Shown: piece after piece, positions 25,401 through 33,354 of the stretch | Position numbering within the stretch: position 1 is the first letter of the stretch | Layout: each line of letters begins with the position of its first letter | Assembly: GCA_002383485.1 (NCBI GenBank) | Contig: DFYY01000007.1 | Location: forward strand, 106,209-139,710 | Source: Bacteroidales bacterium UBA4070 | Lineage (GTDB): Bacteria; Bacteroidota; Bacteroidia; Bacteroidales; VadinHA17 | Length of the DNA stretch: 33,502 nucleotides | Reading direction: 5' to 3' | Program-made: the position numbers and the translations under genes | Notes under the pieces: generated by a model | Databases searched by the model: none | Told to the model about the DNA's origin: nothing | What the model saw: only the letters and a program-made list of their open reading frames with translations

Positions 25401-25938
25401 CGGTATCTCAGATGCCTCCCTCTCGGGAAAGACTGAATTGCTTCTCGAATTGCTCGAAAGTATTATCGAGAACGGCGATAAAGTACTGATATTTACGCAG
25501 TTCAGGGAGATGGGTGATCTCCTGGAGCGGATTATTCAAAAACATTTTGACGACCGTCCGCTTTTTTACCACGGCGGTTGCAGTGTCACCCTGCGGCAGG
25601 AGCTGGTGGAACGGTTCCAGAACAACCGGGCAGACAAGATATTCATACTCTCACTCAAGGCCGGAGGGACAGGTCTTAACCTTACAGCTGCTTCGCATGT
25701 CATTCATTATGACCTGTGGTGGAACCCGGCTGTAGAGAATCAGGCTACGGACAGGGCCTTCCGTATCGGACAGAAGAAAAATGTAATGGTACACCGGTTC
25801 ATAACAAAAAACACTTTTGAAGAAAGGATAGATGAGATGATCCGGAAAAAGAAACATCTGGCAGAGATGACAGTTGCCACCGGTGAAAACTGGATTGGAA
25901 AACTGAGCAATAAGGAGTTGAGGGAGATATTTGCCTAG
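22411..25938 (+). CDS. SWIM zinc-finger SNF2-family helicase
   Basis: This 1175-residue protein opens with a SWIM domain (CSCPDWAVPCKH; Cys124, Cys126, Cys133, His135). A long middle region of unknown fold follows, then the SNF2 motor. Motif I is DDMGLGKT (Lys738, Thr739), motif II is DEAQ (829-832), motif III is MSGTPVENRL. The C-terminal lobe has FLSLKAGGTGLNLTAASHVIHYDLWWNPAVE, then DRAFRIGQ. Such bacterial SWIM-SNF2 proteins probably translocate on double-stranded DNA, with a role not well defined. ATG 22411 is chosen because conserved sequence (WWGEQWLRSL) begins right after it. It is monocistronic; some bacterial relatives belong to defence systems, but nothing here shows that. Confidence 0.92.
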   Translation: MKKMFGKTWWGEQWLRSLANVDYDNRLPRGVTYARNGSVREIKIKGNLIRARVAGSRPSPYRVTLVVPPFFKEEVEILMQEIIKRPTLISRLLNRELDPELLSIAESAGLRVFPRQWTDFKMQCSCPDWAVPCKHLASVIYMMSREIDNNPFLVFEIHKVNLIDELNNRGIYVADPKKTEIPVLASFLKTRKVVIKNSDEEKVYGLVDFSRLNDITEALVHLLPDAPPFYPGGNFREKFSVYFVRNARTAARVLGRKQDIDTLFTTGTNNSANISPEINHYSTVSLSNDGNFRVRVAGDNHALKKPDQLIPAIYRLNPDHLPDYQPSVAAFYKIVLASLHLIAKGNTVPQIVQLTDKNYIIRWIPAMIDSEVRHLTGVLDKILPPGLLMSNGTGKNSDQLRPVTNQTHELLSIIISCLVDRITKISGSDPFVELFFKNTAYPFNEPGESALSGGVKVWLDRFHLSSEIYKPVITVSELDNEQFEIQVTVRDDSKGSVLPVAVKDILQNKQYEKQRFRILQSLSLLSPFIRGLDEHINSGGQQPVIYSINEFAPFLMEMLPAVRLLDIMILLPKSLQELIRPKPTVKLRRNPEQKGYVRLEDLLSFDWQIAIGDTVMAPEEFARLLKNASGLFHFKENYIYVSEADMERLSRFFNAGKPLNSYQMLQTALSGEYEGAPVLLTAEVRELIRELTSSEDITLPQGLNAILRPYQQRGYSWMYRNSRIGFGSIIADDMGLGKTLQVIALLLKLKEENAINAKTKAMVVVPTGLLTNWQSEILRFAPSLSSHIYHGGARDIRQFDADVMLTSYGVLRSDAEQISKLKWQVLIIDEAQNIKNHDTAQSRATKSIPAAIRIAMSGTPVENRLTEFWSIMDFANKGYLGNEKSFRTDFAEPIQVYNDEQAVARFRKITSPFMLRRMKTDKTIISDLPDKVEQNQYALLTGPQAALYEKTMQAAMDEIEGITSPDNQALFKRQGLVLQMILALKQICNHPANFLKNGISDASLSGKTELLLELLESIIENGDKVLIFTQFREMGDLLERIIQKHFDDRPLFYHGGCSVTLRQELVERFQNNRADKIFILSLKAGGTGLNLTAASHVIHYDLWWNPAVENQATDRAFRIGQKKNVMVHRFITKNTFEERIDEMIRKKKHLAEMTVATGENWIGKLSNKELREIFA

Positions 25939-26015
25939 CCGGTGTAGCACCTGCAGGTTTGACAGGCCATCGGGCCATCGGGTCAGAGGCTGGCCGTCTC
26001 AGCGGCTGAAGCAAC

Positions 26016-27473
26016 TCAGGTCATAATCCGGCTCACCCATCCGGCAAGCGCCGCCGTAAGGCGGTTGATCCACCTCGGCAGGTGTCTGGGGCATAGTTGA
26101 CGCTGCCTGCCGGATCGTACCACTGATCCAACAACTCCGGCAATCATTCCGGCATCAGACGGCTCATCTTCACGGGTGACGCCATCACCCTGCGTGCGGA
26201 TGAGGGTTGCATTCCTACTGGCTGTCACTCCTGTTACCCTGTGTATAACATACCCTCCGTCGCGCTTCAACGCAACTATTTCACCAGTCTCTGGCAACCT
26301 TGTGCCAATCGGATCAATCACCACCGCATCGCCCGGTCTGATGGCGGGCCACATGCTGTATCCACCGGCCGTGACAGTGACTGAGCGCCCCTCATAAAGC
26401 ATGGAAAGCACAGCACCGGCCGCAAGATCCTTGTCCGTCGTCGCCCGCAAAAGGAGATAATCGCGAATGGTACCGTCCGGCACAAACGACAGCCGGCTAA
26501 CCTTCACCGCGGCCGCCAGGTCGTCAGCAGCAGCAGCCAGCCTGGCCGCCGCCTCCCTGTTCCAGTTCTGCTGGATGCAGTTTGCAAGAATCATCGCCAC
26601 CGCCTCCGCACCCGAAACAGGCTCCGACACGTTGGCAGTGCCGTGCCTGATGATCCATAAATGCTCCAGCAAAGCGGAACGTGGTTCATCATTTCTGTAA
26701 ACCGGAGTATTGTGCATAATCCACCCGGATCTCTCGCGGCGGAGCACAAGCCTGTCGTCATGTATGACCCTGTCGCCCGCACCGTCAAAGATCCGTGCCA
26801 TTGTTGTCTTTCCGCTGCCCGACCGGCCGGTGAAGATCCAGCCCCTGCCGCCGGAGACCACTCCCGAGCCGTGGATCATTATGTCGCCACCCTGCGAGAA
26901 AAGGAAATATAAGAGCAGCCCGTCGAGGGGATACGGAAGCGGATTGACCGTCATGGTTGAGTCACCATCGTGCTCACAGCCCTTCCGGTACATATTGCGC
27001 TCCGGTGAAGCCGACGGTTTAGCATCTCCGCCGGCAAATATCAGCCATCGCTTTGCGCCATGCGGCATCACCAGCAGGGCAGTCCTCTCAGGCTCCTTCA
27101 GGAAAACCCGTGCGTATGTCACATCTTCACCGGAACAGATCTCCCAGAATGGCTCGCCGGTATTTATCACCCCGCCGGGAACCTCCTCCATCAGCCGGGC
27201 ATCAAATACCTTCACCGCCGAGGCAGGTATCTCACCAGTTCCGGGGTCAACTTCAACATAAAGATCAGGCTCAAGAGGTGACAGGGGCAGACCCGCATCG
27301 ATAAATCCGGGGTCAGCATCAGGAGAGATGCCAGGTAGCGAACTCATAATCAGATCATTCAGTGGGCTGTCCGGCACCGTAAACGCCATGAACCGCTCAT
27401 CGGGAAGCAGGGAAACTCCCTCCCGCGAACAGAGGCGGATCCGCCTCCCGGCTATGACAAGATCAACAGTCAC
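26016..27473 (-). CDS. HprK-like kinase fused to an S26-type peptidase domain
   Basis: This 485-residue protein has an N-terminal region of unclear fold (about 1-180). An HprK-like kinase core follows, with Walker A GRSGSGKT (216-223) and VIHDDRLVL (Asp239, Asp240). The C-terminal domain resembles the SipW/Sec11 branch of signal peptidases: GYSMWPAIRPGD (Ser373), YVIHRV (His411) and TQGDGVTREDEP. In that branch a Ser-His pair replaces Ser-Lys. No membrane segment is visible, so it is probably cytosolic. The start is GTG, overlapping the PqqD stop (GTGA). HprK-like kinases phosphorylate precursors in some lasso peptide clusters; that role here is inference. Confidence 0.8.
   Translation of the reverse strand: MTVDLVIAGRRIRLCSREGVSLLPDERFMAFTVPDSPLNDLIMSSLPGISPDADPGFIDAGLPLSPLEPDLYVEVDPGTGEIPASAVKVFDARLMEEVPGGVINTGEPFWEICSGEDVTYARVFLKEPERTALLVMPHGAKRWLIFAGGDAKPSASPERNMYRKGCEHDGDSTMTVNPLPYPLDGLLLYFLFSQGGDIMIHGSGVVSGGRGWIFTGRSGSGKTTMARIFDGAGDRVIHDDRLVLRRERSGWIMHNTPVYRNDEPRSALLEHLWIIRHGTANVSEPVSGAEAVAMILANCIQQNWNREAAARLAAAADDLAAAVKVSRLSFVPDGTIRDYLLLRATTDKDLAAGAVLSMLYEGRSVTVTAGGYSMWPAIRPGDAVVIDPIGTRLPETGEIVALKRDGGYVIHRVTGVTASRNATLIRTQGDGVTREDEPSDAGMIAGVVGSVVRSGRQRQLCPRHLPRWINRLTAALAGWVSRIMT
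26032..26076. repeat. Repeat-like segment in the 3' end of the HprK-like gene
   Basis: The plus strand here aligns by eye with intergenic 22256-22306: a CACCC start, CCGGC, GCCG, then the shared 13-mer AGGCGGTTGATCC. The encoded C-terminal tail (RWINRLTAALAG) resembles the minus-strand translation of the intergenic copy (RRINRLAAAVAG). Confidence 0.5.
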
Positions 27474-27760
27474 AACTCCCTGAAATGAAGGAATTCCTGT
27501 ATCTCCCGGAAAAACTCCAGGGCATCTTTTTCAGCAACATCCGGCTCCACATCGAACTCTTCCGCTATCTTTGACGTTATATCACTGATGGCTCGCTCTC
27601 CGTCAATCAACTCCCATATAAAAGCACCGGTCTCGGTAAGCCTGTACAGTGAATCCATGTCGGCAATATTACCGGTCAGCGGTATAAGCAGATATTCATC
27701 ATTGATCCTGCGGTAAACCACTGACGGTGAATGAGAGGGAATGGAAGATAATGAAATCAT
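27470..27760 (-). CDS. PqqD-family peptide-recognition protein
   Basis: This 96-residue protein matches the PqqD fold, the RiPP recognition element that binds leader peptides. Its pattern is a strand pair (YLLIPLTGNIADMDSLYRLTETGAFIWELIDG, where the LTETGAFIWELIDG portion is the family hallmark), then ISDITSKIAEEFDVEPDVAEKDALEFFREI. It starts with ATG at 27760 behind a perfect -7 box, and its stop overlaps the kinase/peptidase start, so the two are a coupled operon. No radical SAM partner or precursor peptide is adjacent. The radical SAM gene at 6995 is distant and of another type. Confidence 0.88.
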   Translation of the reverse strand: MISLSSIPSHSPSVVYRRINDEYLLIPLTGNIADMDSLYRLTETGAFIWELIDGERAISDITSKIAEEFDVEPDVAEKDALEFFREIQEFLHFREL

Positions 27761-27776
27761 AATCGTACAATCAACT

Positions 27777-27804
27777 CAAAGATAGCCAATTTCGGCCTAT
27801 CTTT
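27777..27804. promoter_or_regulatory. Back-to-back -7 boxes for the PqqD operon and rnr
   Basis: The minus strand has TATCTTTG at 27784-27777, an exact -7 box 16 bp before the PqqD ATG, with TTG 21 bp further upstream. The plus strand has TATCTTTA at 27798-27805, one mismatch from consensus, 21 bp before the rnr ATG. AAAGATAG (27778-27785) and CTATCTTT (27797-27804) make an inverted repeat around the centre. Confidence 0.55.
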
Positions 27805-27826
27805 ACAATTGCAAAACACAGCTATA

Positions 27827-29956
27827 ATGTCAAGAAAAAAAACACCCGAAAAAGCCGGGATCGATCAAAAGAAACTTATTGAGCTCATCGTCAAGGCGAT
27901 GGCTAACAATCCGAGACAACCGTTAAACTACAAACAAATAGCCGCCAAACTCCGGTTCACGGAGAAGGAGGAGAAGCAGGCCCTCACCGAGGCCCTCCTA
28001 AGGATGAAGAAAGACGGTATGGCAGAAGAGCGCGGCCACGGCAAATACGTGCTTAAGGCCGTCGGCGGCTATGTCACCGGCACAATCGATCTCACCAAAT
28101 TCGGTTACGCCTTTTTGATCACAGAAGAGATGGAAGATGATGTCTTTATCGCAGCGCGAAACCTGAACACCGCCCTGCACGGCGATAAAGTGAAGGTACT
28201 CCTCTATGCGCGTCACAAGGGCAAGCGCCCCGAAGGCGAGGTGGTTGAGATAATCACCCGTTCAAGAGCCACATTCGTCGGCACGATAGAACTGACAAAA
28301 CAGTTCGCCTTCCTCATCCCGGACAATAAAAACATGCCCTTCGACCTTTTTATCCCGCTTTCAAAGCTCAACGGCGCGAAGCAGGGACAGAAGGCCGTGG
28401 CCCGGCTGGTGGACTGGGACCAGCGCTCACGAAACCCCCAGGGTGAGATTATCGAGGTACTCGGTAATCCCGGCGAGAACGATACCGAGATGCATGCCAT
28501 CCTCGCTGAATTCGGACTCCCCAACAGGTTCGAGCCGGAGGTTGAGGCTGCCGCAGAAAAGATATCAGCAGCAATAACCGCGGCAGACATCGCCGAGAGG
28601 CGCGATTTCCGCGAAGTACCTACCTTCACTATCGACCCGGAGGACGCCAAGGACTTTGACGATGCTCTCTCCCTCACAAAACTGCCCAACGGCAACATGG
28701 AGGTCGGCGTGCACATCGCAGATGTCACCCATTATGTCAGACCCGGCTCGGTAATAGAGAAAACCGCCGAGGAGAGAGCCACCTCGGTCTACCTGGTGGA
28801 CCGCACCATACCCATGCTCCCCGAACGACTCTCCAACTATATCTGCTCTCTTAATCCCATGGAGGACAAGCTGACCTACTCGGCTGTCTTTGAGCTCGAT
28901 GCCAAAGCCAGCGTGGTCAACGAATGGTTTGGCCGGACAGTCATAAGGTCAGACAGGCGCTTCTCCTATGCCGATGCCCAGAAGGTGATTGACACCGGTG
29001 ACGGCGACATGAAGGAGCAGCTTATCACCCTCCACAACCTGGCACAGATGCTGCGCAGCAGACGCTTCGCAACGGGCTCCTTCGCCTTCGAGAGGCTCGA
29101 AGTGAAGTTCAACCTCAGCGAGAAGGGTGTTCCCCTCGGAATCCTCTTCCGCGAGTTCGGCACAGCCAACCAGCTGATCGAGGAGTTCATGCTCCTTGCC
29201 AACAAACGCGTTGCGGAGTATGTAGGCAAGAAGCTCAAGGGAAAGACTTTCGTTTACCGTATCCACGACAAGCCCAATGCCGAGAAACTGAGCTCGTTCA
29301 GCTACTTCATCAAGCGGTTCGGCTATGAGATAGACACCGCAAACATCAAGGGGCTGCCGGCCGCAATGAACAAGCTGATGGATGAAGTCTCCGGCAAGAA
29401 GGAGCAGAACATCGTGGAGACTCTTGCCCTGCGATCTATGGCCAAGGCGATCTACTCAACCGACAATATCGGCCACTACGGCCTCGCCTTCAGTCACTAT
29501 ACGCACTTCACCTCACCCATCCGCCGCTATCCCGATATGATGGTGCACCGGCTCCTGACAAAATACCTGGAGGGCCAGCCTGCACGCGACAAGGACAAGT
29601 ATGCGAAGCTCTGCGAACACTCCTCCAGGCGGGAACGCCTTGCCACCGATGCCGAGAGGGCATCAATCAAGTACAAGCAGGTGGAGTTCATGAGCGACAA
29701 GATCGGGAAGGTGTTCGAGGGTGTCATCTCAGGGGTGACCGAGTGGGGCATCTACGTGGAGATCATCGAGAACCAGTGCGAGGGGATGGTTGCCATCAGG
29801 GAGTTGCAGAACGACTACTTCGAGTACGACGAGGAGAACTACAGCATCCGCGGCCGGCAGTCGGGCAAGGTTTACATGCTGGGTGACAAGATAATGGTTG
29901 AGGTTGCTAAGGCTGACCTGAAGAAGAGACAGCTGGATTACAGGCTTGTGGACTGA
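27827..29956 (+). CDS. rnr: Ribonuclease R
   Basis: RNase R is a processive 3'-5' exoribonuclease that degrades structured RNA. The 709-residue protein has an N-terminal winged-helix region (about 1-70), cold-shock-type OB domains (about 75-230), and the RNB catalytic domain beginning at TIDPEDAKDFDDA with the metal-binding Asp270, Asp276, Asp278 and Asp279. It ends with an S1 domain (GKVFEGVISGVTEWGIYVEI). HYTHFTSPIRRYPDMMVHR is the conserved RNB end. ATG 27827 is chosen over TTG 27809, which would start inside the promoter region. Confidence 0.96.
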   Translation: MSRKKTPEKAGIDQKKLIELIVKAMANNPRQPLNYKQIAAKLRFTEKEEKQALTEALLRMKKDGMAEERGHGKYVLKAVGGYVTGTIDLTKFGYAFLITEEMEDDVFIAARNLNTALHGDKVKVLLYARHKGKRPEGEVVEIITRSRATFVGTIELTKQFAFLIPDNKNMPFDLFIPLSKLNGAKQGQKAVARLVDWDQRSRNPQGEIIEVLGNPGENDTEMHAILAEFGLPNRFEPEVEAAAEKISAAITAADIAERRDFREVPTFTIDPEDAKDFDDALSLTKLPNGNMEVGVHIADVTHYVRPGSVIEKTAEERATSVYLVDRTIPMLPERLSNYICSLNPMEDKLTYSAVFELDAKASVVNEWFGRTVIRSDRRFSYADAQKVIDTGDGDMKEQLITLHNLAQMLRSRRFATGSFAFERLEVKFNLSEKGVPLGILFREFGTANQLIEEFMLLANKRVAEYVGKKLKGKTFVYRIHDKPNAEKLSSFSYFIKRFGYEIDTANIKGLPAAMNKLMDEVSGKKEQNIVETLALRSMAKAIYSTDNIGHYGLAFSHYTHFTSPIRRYPDMMVHRLLTKYLEGQPARDKDKYAKLCEHSSRRERLATDAERASIKYKQVEFMSDKIGKVFEGVISGVTEWGIYVEIIENQCEGMVAIRELQNDYFEYDEENYSIRGRQSGKVYMLGDKIMVEVAKADLKKRQLDYRLVD

Positions 29957-30061
29957 CAGGTTAATAAATGGTCAGGTTAGTGGGGTGACTTACTGGTGTC
30001 CGGCGAGGCATCCGGCAGATTGATATTCGGTGGGACTGAATCCTCTCCTGCAGAAGCCAGC

Positions 30062-31687
30062 CTAACGGGCTGCCTGATCCTTATTGATCAGTTCTAATAA
30101 CATATCCAGCGCTTCAGCCTCGGGAATATTCTTCAGCACCGCCTTGGTGCCGCGGTAGATGTGGACTTTGCCTTCTCCCGCGCCTACATACCCGTAATCG
30201 GCTCCTGCCATCTCGCCGGGACCGTTGACAACGCATCCCATCACTGCTATCTTCATTCCTGTCAGGTGCGAGGTTGCAGCCTTCACCCTGCGCACCGCCT
30301 CCTGAAGGTTGAACTTCGTGCGGCCGCATGTAGGACATGAGATATATCTTGTGCGGGTGATCCTTGCCTCGGTGGCCTGGAGGATCGAGAATGCAAGTTT
30401 CTTCAGCGCCGCACCCTGAACCGCCCCGGTGTTGCTGATGCACAGTCCGGCGGGGTGACGGGCAATGAAGAACCGTCCCAGCAGCGCCGCCACCTCAATT
30501 GCCAGGTGTTCAGATTCGTCACAGTTGAAAACGGGATTTAGCAGCCTGTTATAAGCCTGCATGCCGGCTACAGCTTTCAGCTCATCAGCTGACAGCGTCA
30601 GCGCCTCTCCCTTAAAGATGGCGCCGGACTCATCAATGAATTGTCCGGGTGCGAAGGCGACGCCGGGAGCCATGTTATTGAGGCTGCCGGACCCGGAAGT
30701 AACGCCGGAAATCATGTCATTGACCCCTTGAGCCCTGACCGGGCTCCCTGTAAATACCTGCGGAAAATATCTCTCTCCTGCCGGCCTCTGTTCGAGTGGC
30801 GGAACAGGATTCCTGACCCTCCCGCCGGCGCCGGCCACAGCGGAAACTATTGCCCGTGCAACCGGTATCTCGGCTTCGGGCGGCTCAGACAGCGAGATCC
30901 TTATCGTGTCTCCTATTCCCTCGGCCAGCAGCGTGCCCGTGCCGGCGGCGGAGATGATCCTCCCGTCTTCGCCCTCACCGGCCTCGGTGATCCCGAGGTG
31001 GATCGGGTAATGCATCCCCTCATCCTCCATCATCTGTACAAGCAGTCGGTTGGCCATTACCATCGTGAGCGTGTCGGACGACTTCATGGAGACCACTATC
31101 CTTCCAAAACCTTCGCCACGGAATATCTTCAGAAACTCGATTGCCGAAACAGCCATCCCCTCCGGCGTGTTTCCGTAACGGGTCATGATGCGGTCAGAGA
31201 GTGAGCCGTGGTTCACGCCTATCCTTACTGCAGTGCCATACTCAGTGCAGATCCTGATCAGCGGCAGCAGTCGCCCGCGTGTTCGCTCCAGCTCCGCCAT
31301 CCATTCACTGTCGGTGAGATCCTGTCTGATAAACGATGCCCTCTTGTCGGCGTAATTGCCTGGATTGATGCGGACCTTCTCAACAATGCGGGCTGCAACC
31401 TCGGCCGCGGATGGGTTGAAATGAATATCAACACAGAGCGGTGTGTCAAATCCGGCGGCCCGCAGTCCGCTCTTAATGGCAGCAAGATTCTCCGCCTCGC
31501 GCACTCCCTGGGCTGTCAGCCTCACCAGCTCTCCCCCGGCCTCAATAATGCGGATGCACTGGCTGACACTGCCAGCAGTATCGAGCGTATCGGTATTGGT
31601 CATACTCTGCACCCGCACGGGGAGATCACCCCCCATTGTCAGGCTGCCGATGCTGATTATCTCTGATCTGTACCCGGAGGTCTTCAT
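30062..31687 (-). CDS. ispG: 4-hydroxy-3-methylbut-2-enyl diphosphate synthase (IspG/GcpE)
   Basis: IspG is the 4Fe-4S enzyme of the MEP isoprenoid pathway. The 541-residue product has a TIM barrel (1 to about 285, VRVQSMTNTDTLD to GIGDTIRISLSEPP). A middle insert follows (about 290-440), then the iron-sulfur domain with Cys451 and Cys454 (SCPTCGRTKFNLQ) and Cys484/Glu491 (GCVVNGPGE). E. coli IspG lacks the insert (372 residues), while many Bacteroidota and plant forms carry a larger one, so this insert seems shortened. It is 113 bp downstream of cysS on the same strand and may be co-transcribed. Confidence 0.95.
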   Translation of the reverse strand: MKTSGYRSEIISIGSLTMGGDLPVRVQSMTNTDTLDTAGSVSQCIRIIEAGGELVRLTAQGVREAENLAAIKSGLRAAGFDTPLCVDIHFNPSAAEVAARIVEKVRINPGNYADKRASFIRQDLTDSEWMAELERTRGRLLPLIRICTEYGTAVRIGVNHGSLSDRIMTRYGNTPEGMAVSAIEFLKIFRGEGFGRIVVSMKSSDTLTMVMANRLLVQMMEDEGMHYPIHLGITEAGEGEDGRIISAAGTGTLLAEGIGDTIRISLSEPPEAEIPVARAIVSAVAGAGGRVRNPVPPLEQRPAGERYFPQVFTGSPVRAQGVNDMISGVTSGSGSLNNMAPGVAFAPGQFIDESGAIFKGEALTLSADELKAVAGMQAYNRLLNPVFNCDESEHLAIEVAALLGRFFIARHPAGLCISNTGAVQGAALKKLAFSILQATEARITRTRYISCPTCGRTKFNLQEAVRRVKAATSHLTGMKIAVMGCVVNGPGEMAGADYGYVGAGEGKVHIYRGTKAVLKNIPEAEALDMLLELINKDQAAR

Positions 31688-31800
31688 AAAGTCATATTGA
31701 ATATACTATCTGGCACCGATGATGGCTGAGACTGAGTTTCCCTTTTCATCGCTCTGCCCAGGGTAAAAGCTTACAAACTGCCGGCTTCCCGGAACGGCCC

Positions 31801-33270
31801 TCATGCGTTTATCTCCCAGTCGTACCCGTCCTTCCGGTCCTTGACCGTGATGCCCAGCTCACTCAGCCTGTCGCGTATACGGTCAGAGGCAGCCCACTCC
31901 TTCCTGGCCTTGGCCTCCTGCCTCATGTCTAGCAGCAGCCTCAGCACACCATCGAGCCTTTCAGTGCCGGCCGATTCCTCTGCCGTAAGCCCGAAGAGGT
32001 CATGAATGAAGAGGCTGAAGAGCTCCCTGAGAACGCCAAGATCATCGGCCGAAAGTTTTTCCTTCCCGTCGTTGACGAGGTTAATGATTCTGACTGTGTC
32101 GAAGAGATGGGCAATGGCGATGGGTGTATTCAGGTCATCGCTCATGGCCTCGTGGCATTTTTTGGCGATGGCGCTTACATTAACGGTTGATGCCGGCGAA
32201 GGGGTCAGGCCCGCAAGAGTCTTCTCCGCGTTCATCAGCTTCTGCAGACCAAGCGATGCCGCCAGCAGTGCCTCATTGCTGAAGTCGAGCGTGCTGCGGT
32301 ACTGTGCCTGCAGCATGAAGAAGCGGATTGTCATGGGCGAGTAGGCCCGTACCAGCATCTTATGTGATCCGCTGAACATCTCCTCCAGCGTAATGAAGTT
32401 GCCCAGTGACCGGGCCATCTTCTGCCCGTTGATTGTAACCATGTTGTTATGCACCCAGTAGCGTACCGGCGCATGTCCCTGGGCCGCGGTGCTCTGAGCT
32501 ATCTCGCACTCATGGTGCGGGAAGATCAGGTCCATGCCCCCGCCGTGGATGTCAAATGTCTCACCTAAATATTTTGTGCTCATCACAGAGCACTCGAGGT
32601 GCCATCCCGGAAACCCGTCGCTCCACTTCGAGGGCCATCGCATGATATGCCCCGGTGCAGCCTTTTTCCACAGGGCGAAGTCGAACTGACCCCGCTTCTC
32701 ATCCTGTCCCTCCAGTGTGCGGCTGTTGGCACGCATATCCTCCAGTATCCTCCCCGACAGGGTTCCGTACTTATACTTGCTGTCATATTTCTCCACGTCG
32801 AAGTAGACCGAACCGTTAACCTCGTAGGCAAAACCGCTGTCAATGAGCTTCTCCGCCAGCTGCTGCTGCTCGATTATATGGCCTGTTGCGCGGGGTTCGA
32901 TTGAAGGAGCAAGGGTGTTCAGCTTTTCCATCGCGCGGTGGAAACTGTTCATATACTTCTGAACGATCTCCATCGGCTCAAGGTGTTCCTGCCGGGCGCG
33001 GCGACTGATCTTATCCTCACCGGTCTCATCAGTTTCGTTCTCAAGATGACCCACATCGGTAATATTGCGTACGTACCGCACTTGGTAACCGAGGTGCATC
33101 AGATACCTGTAGAGTACATCAAATGTCACTGCCGGACGGGCATGGCCGAGGTGCGCCTCACTGTACACAGTAGGTCCGCAGACATACATGCCGACAAACG
33201 GGGGGTTCAGGGGTTCAAACAGCTCCTTCCTGCGGGAAAGGGTATTGTATAGATAAAGTGGACTTTTCAT
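31801..33270 (-). CDS. cysS: Cysteinyl-tRNA synthetase
   Basis: CysS charges tRNA-Cys. The 489-residue class I enzyme shows the zinc-site Cys in VCGPTVY, the HIGH motif as HLGH, a second zinc-binding part in GGMDLIFPHHECEIAQ (normally Cys-His-Glu), and the KMSKS loop as KMARS before LGNFITL. ATG at 33270 is chosen; the open frame runs on to 33438 through a repeat element and crosses the promoter, so that extension is not real. A perfect -7 box lies 18 bp upstream. Confidence 0.97.
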   Translation of the reverse strand: MKSPLYLYNTLSRRKELFEPLNPPFVGMYVCGPTVYSEAHLGHARPAVTFDVLYRYLMHLGYQVRYVRNITDVGHLENETDETGEDKISRRARQEHLEPMEIVQKYMNSFHRAMEKLNTLAPSIEPRATGHIIEQQQLAEKLIDSGFAYEVNGSVYFDVEKYDSKYKYGTLSGRILEDMRANSRTLEGQDEKRGQFDFALWKKAAPGHIMRWPSKWSDGFPGWHLECSVMSTKYLGETFDIHGGGMDLIFPHHECEIAQSTAAQGHAPVRYWVHNNMVTINGQKMARSLGNFITLEEMFSGSHKMLVRAYSPMTIRFFMLQAQYRSTLDFSNEALLAASLGLQKLMNAEKTLAGLTPSPASTVNVSAIAKKCHEAMSDDLNTPIAIAHLFDTVRIINLVNDGKEKLSADDLGVLRELFSLFIHDLFGLTAEESAGTERLDGVLRLLLDMRQEAKARKEWAASDRIRDRLSELGITVKDRKDGYDWEINA

Positions 33271-33287
33271 TTCTGATGCCGTTTGTG

Positions 33288-33295
33288 CAAAAGTA
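33288..33295 (-). promoter_or_regulatory. cysS -7 promoter box
   Basis: The minus strand reads TACTTTTG, an exact TAnnTTTG match, 18 bp before the cysS ATG. Confidence 0.6.
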
Positions 33296-33354
33296 ATGGT
33301 TTTGGAACAGAATGGCGCTAAAAACCACCAGAGGCCATATACGGCAACCCGTGG

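Noticed and set aside
22411..25938. SWIM-SNF2 helicase as the core of a defence system
   Set aside because: No adjacent nuclease, methyltransferase, phospholipase or other defence partner; neighbours are metabolic genes and the PqqD module.
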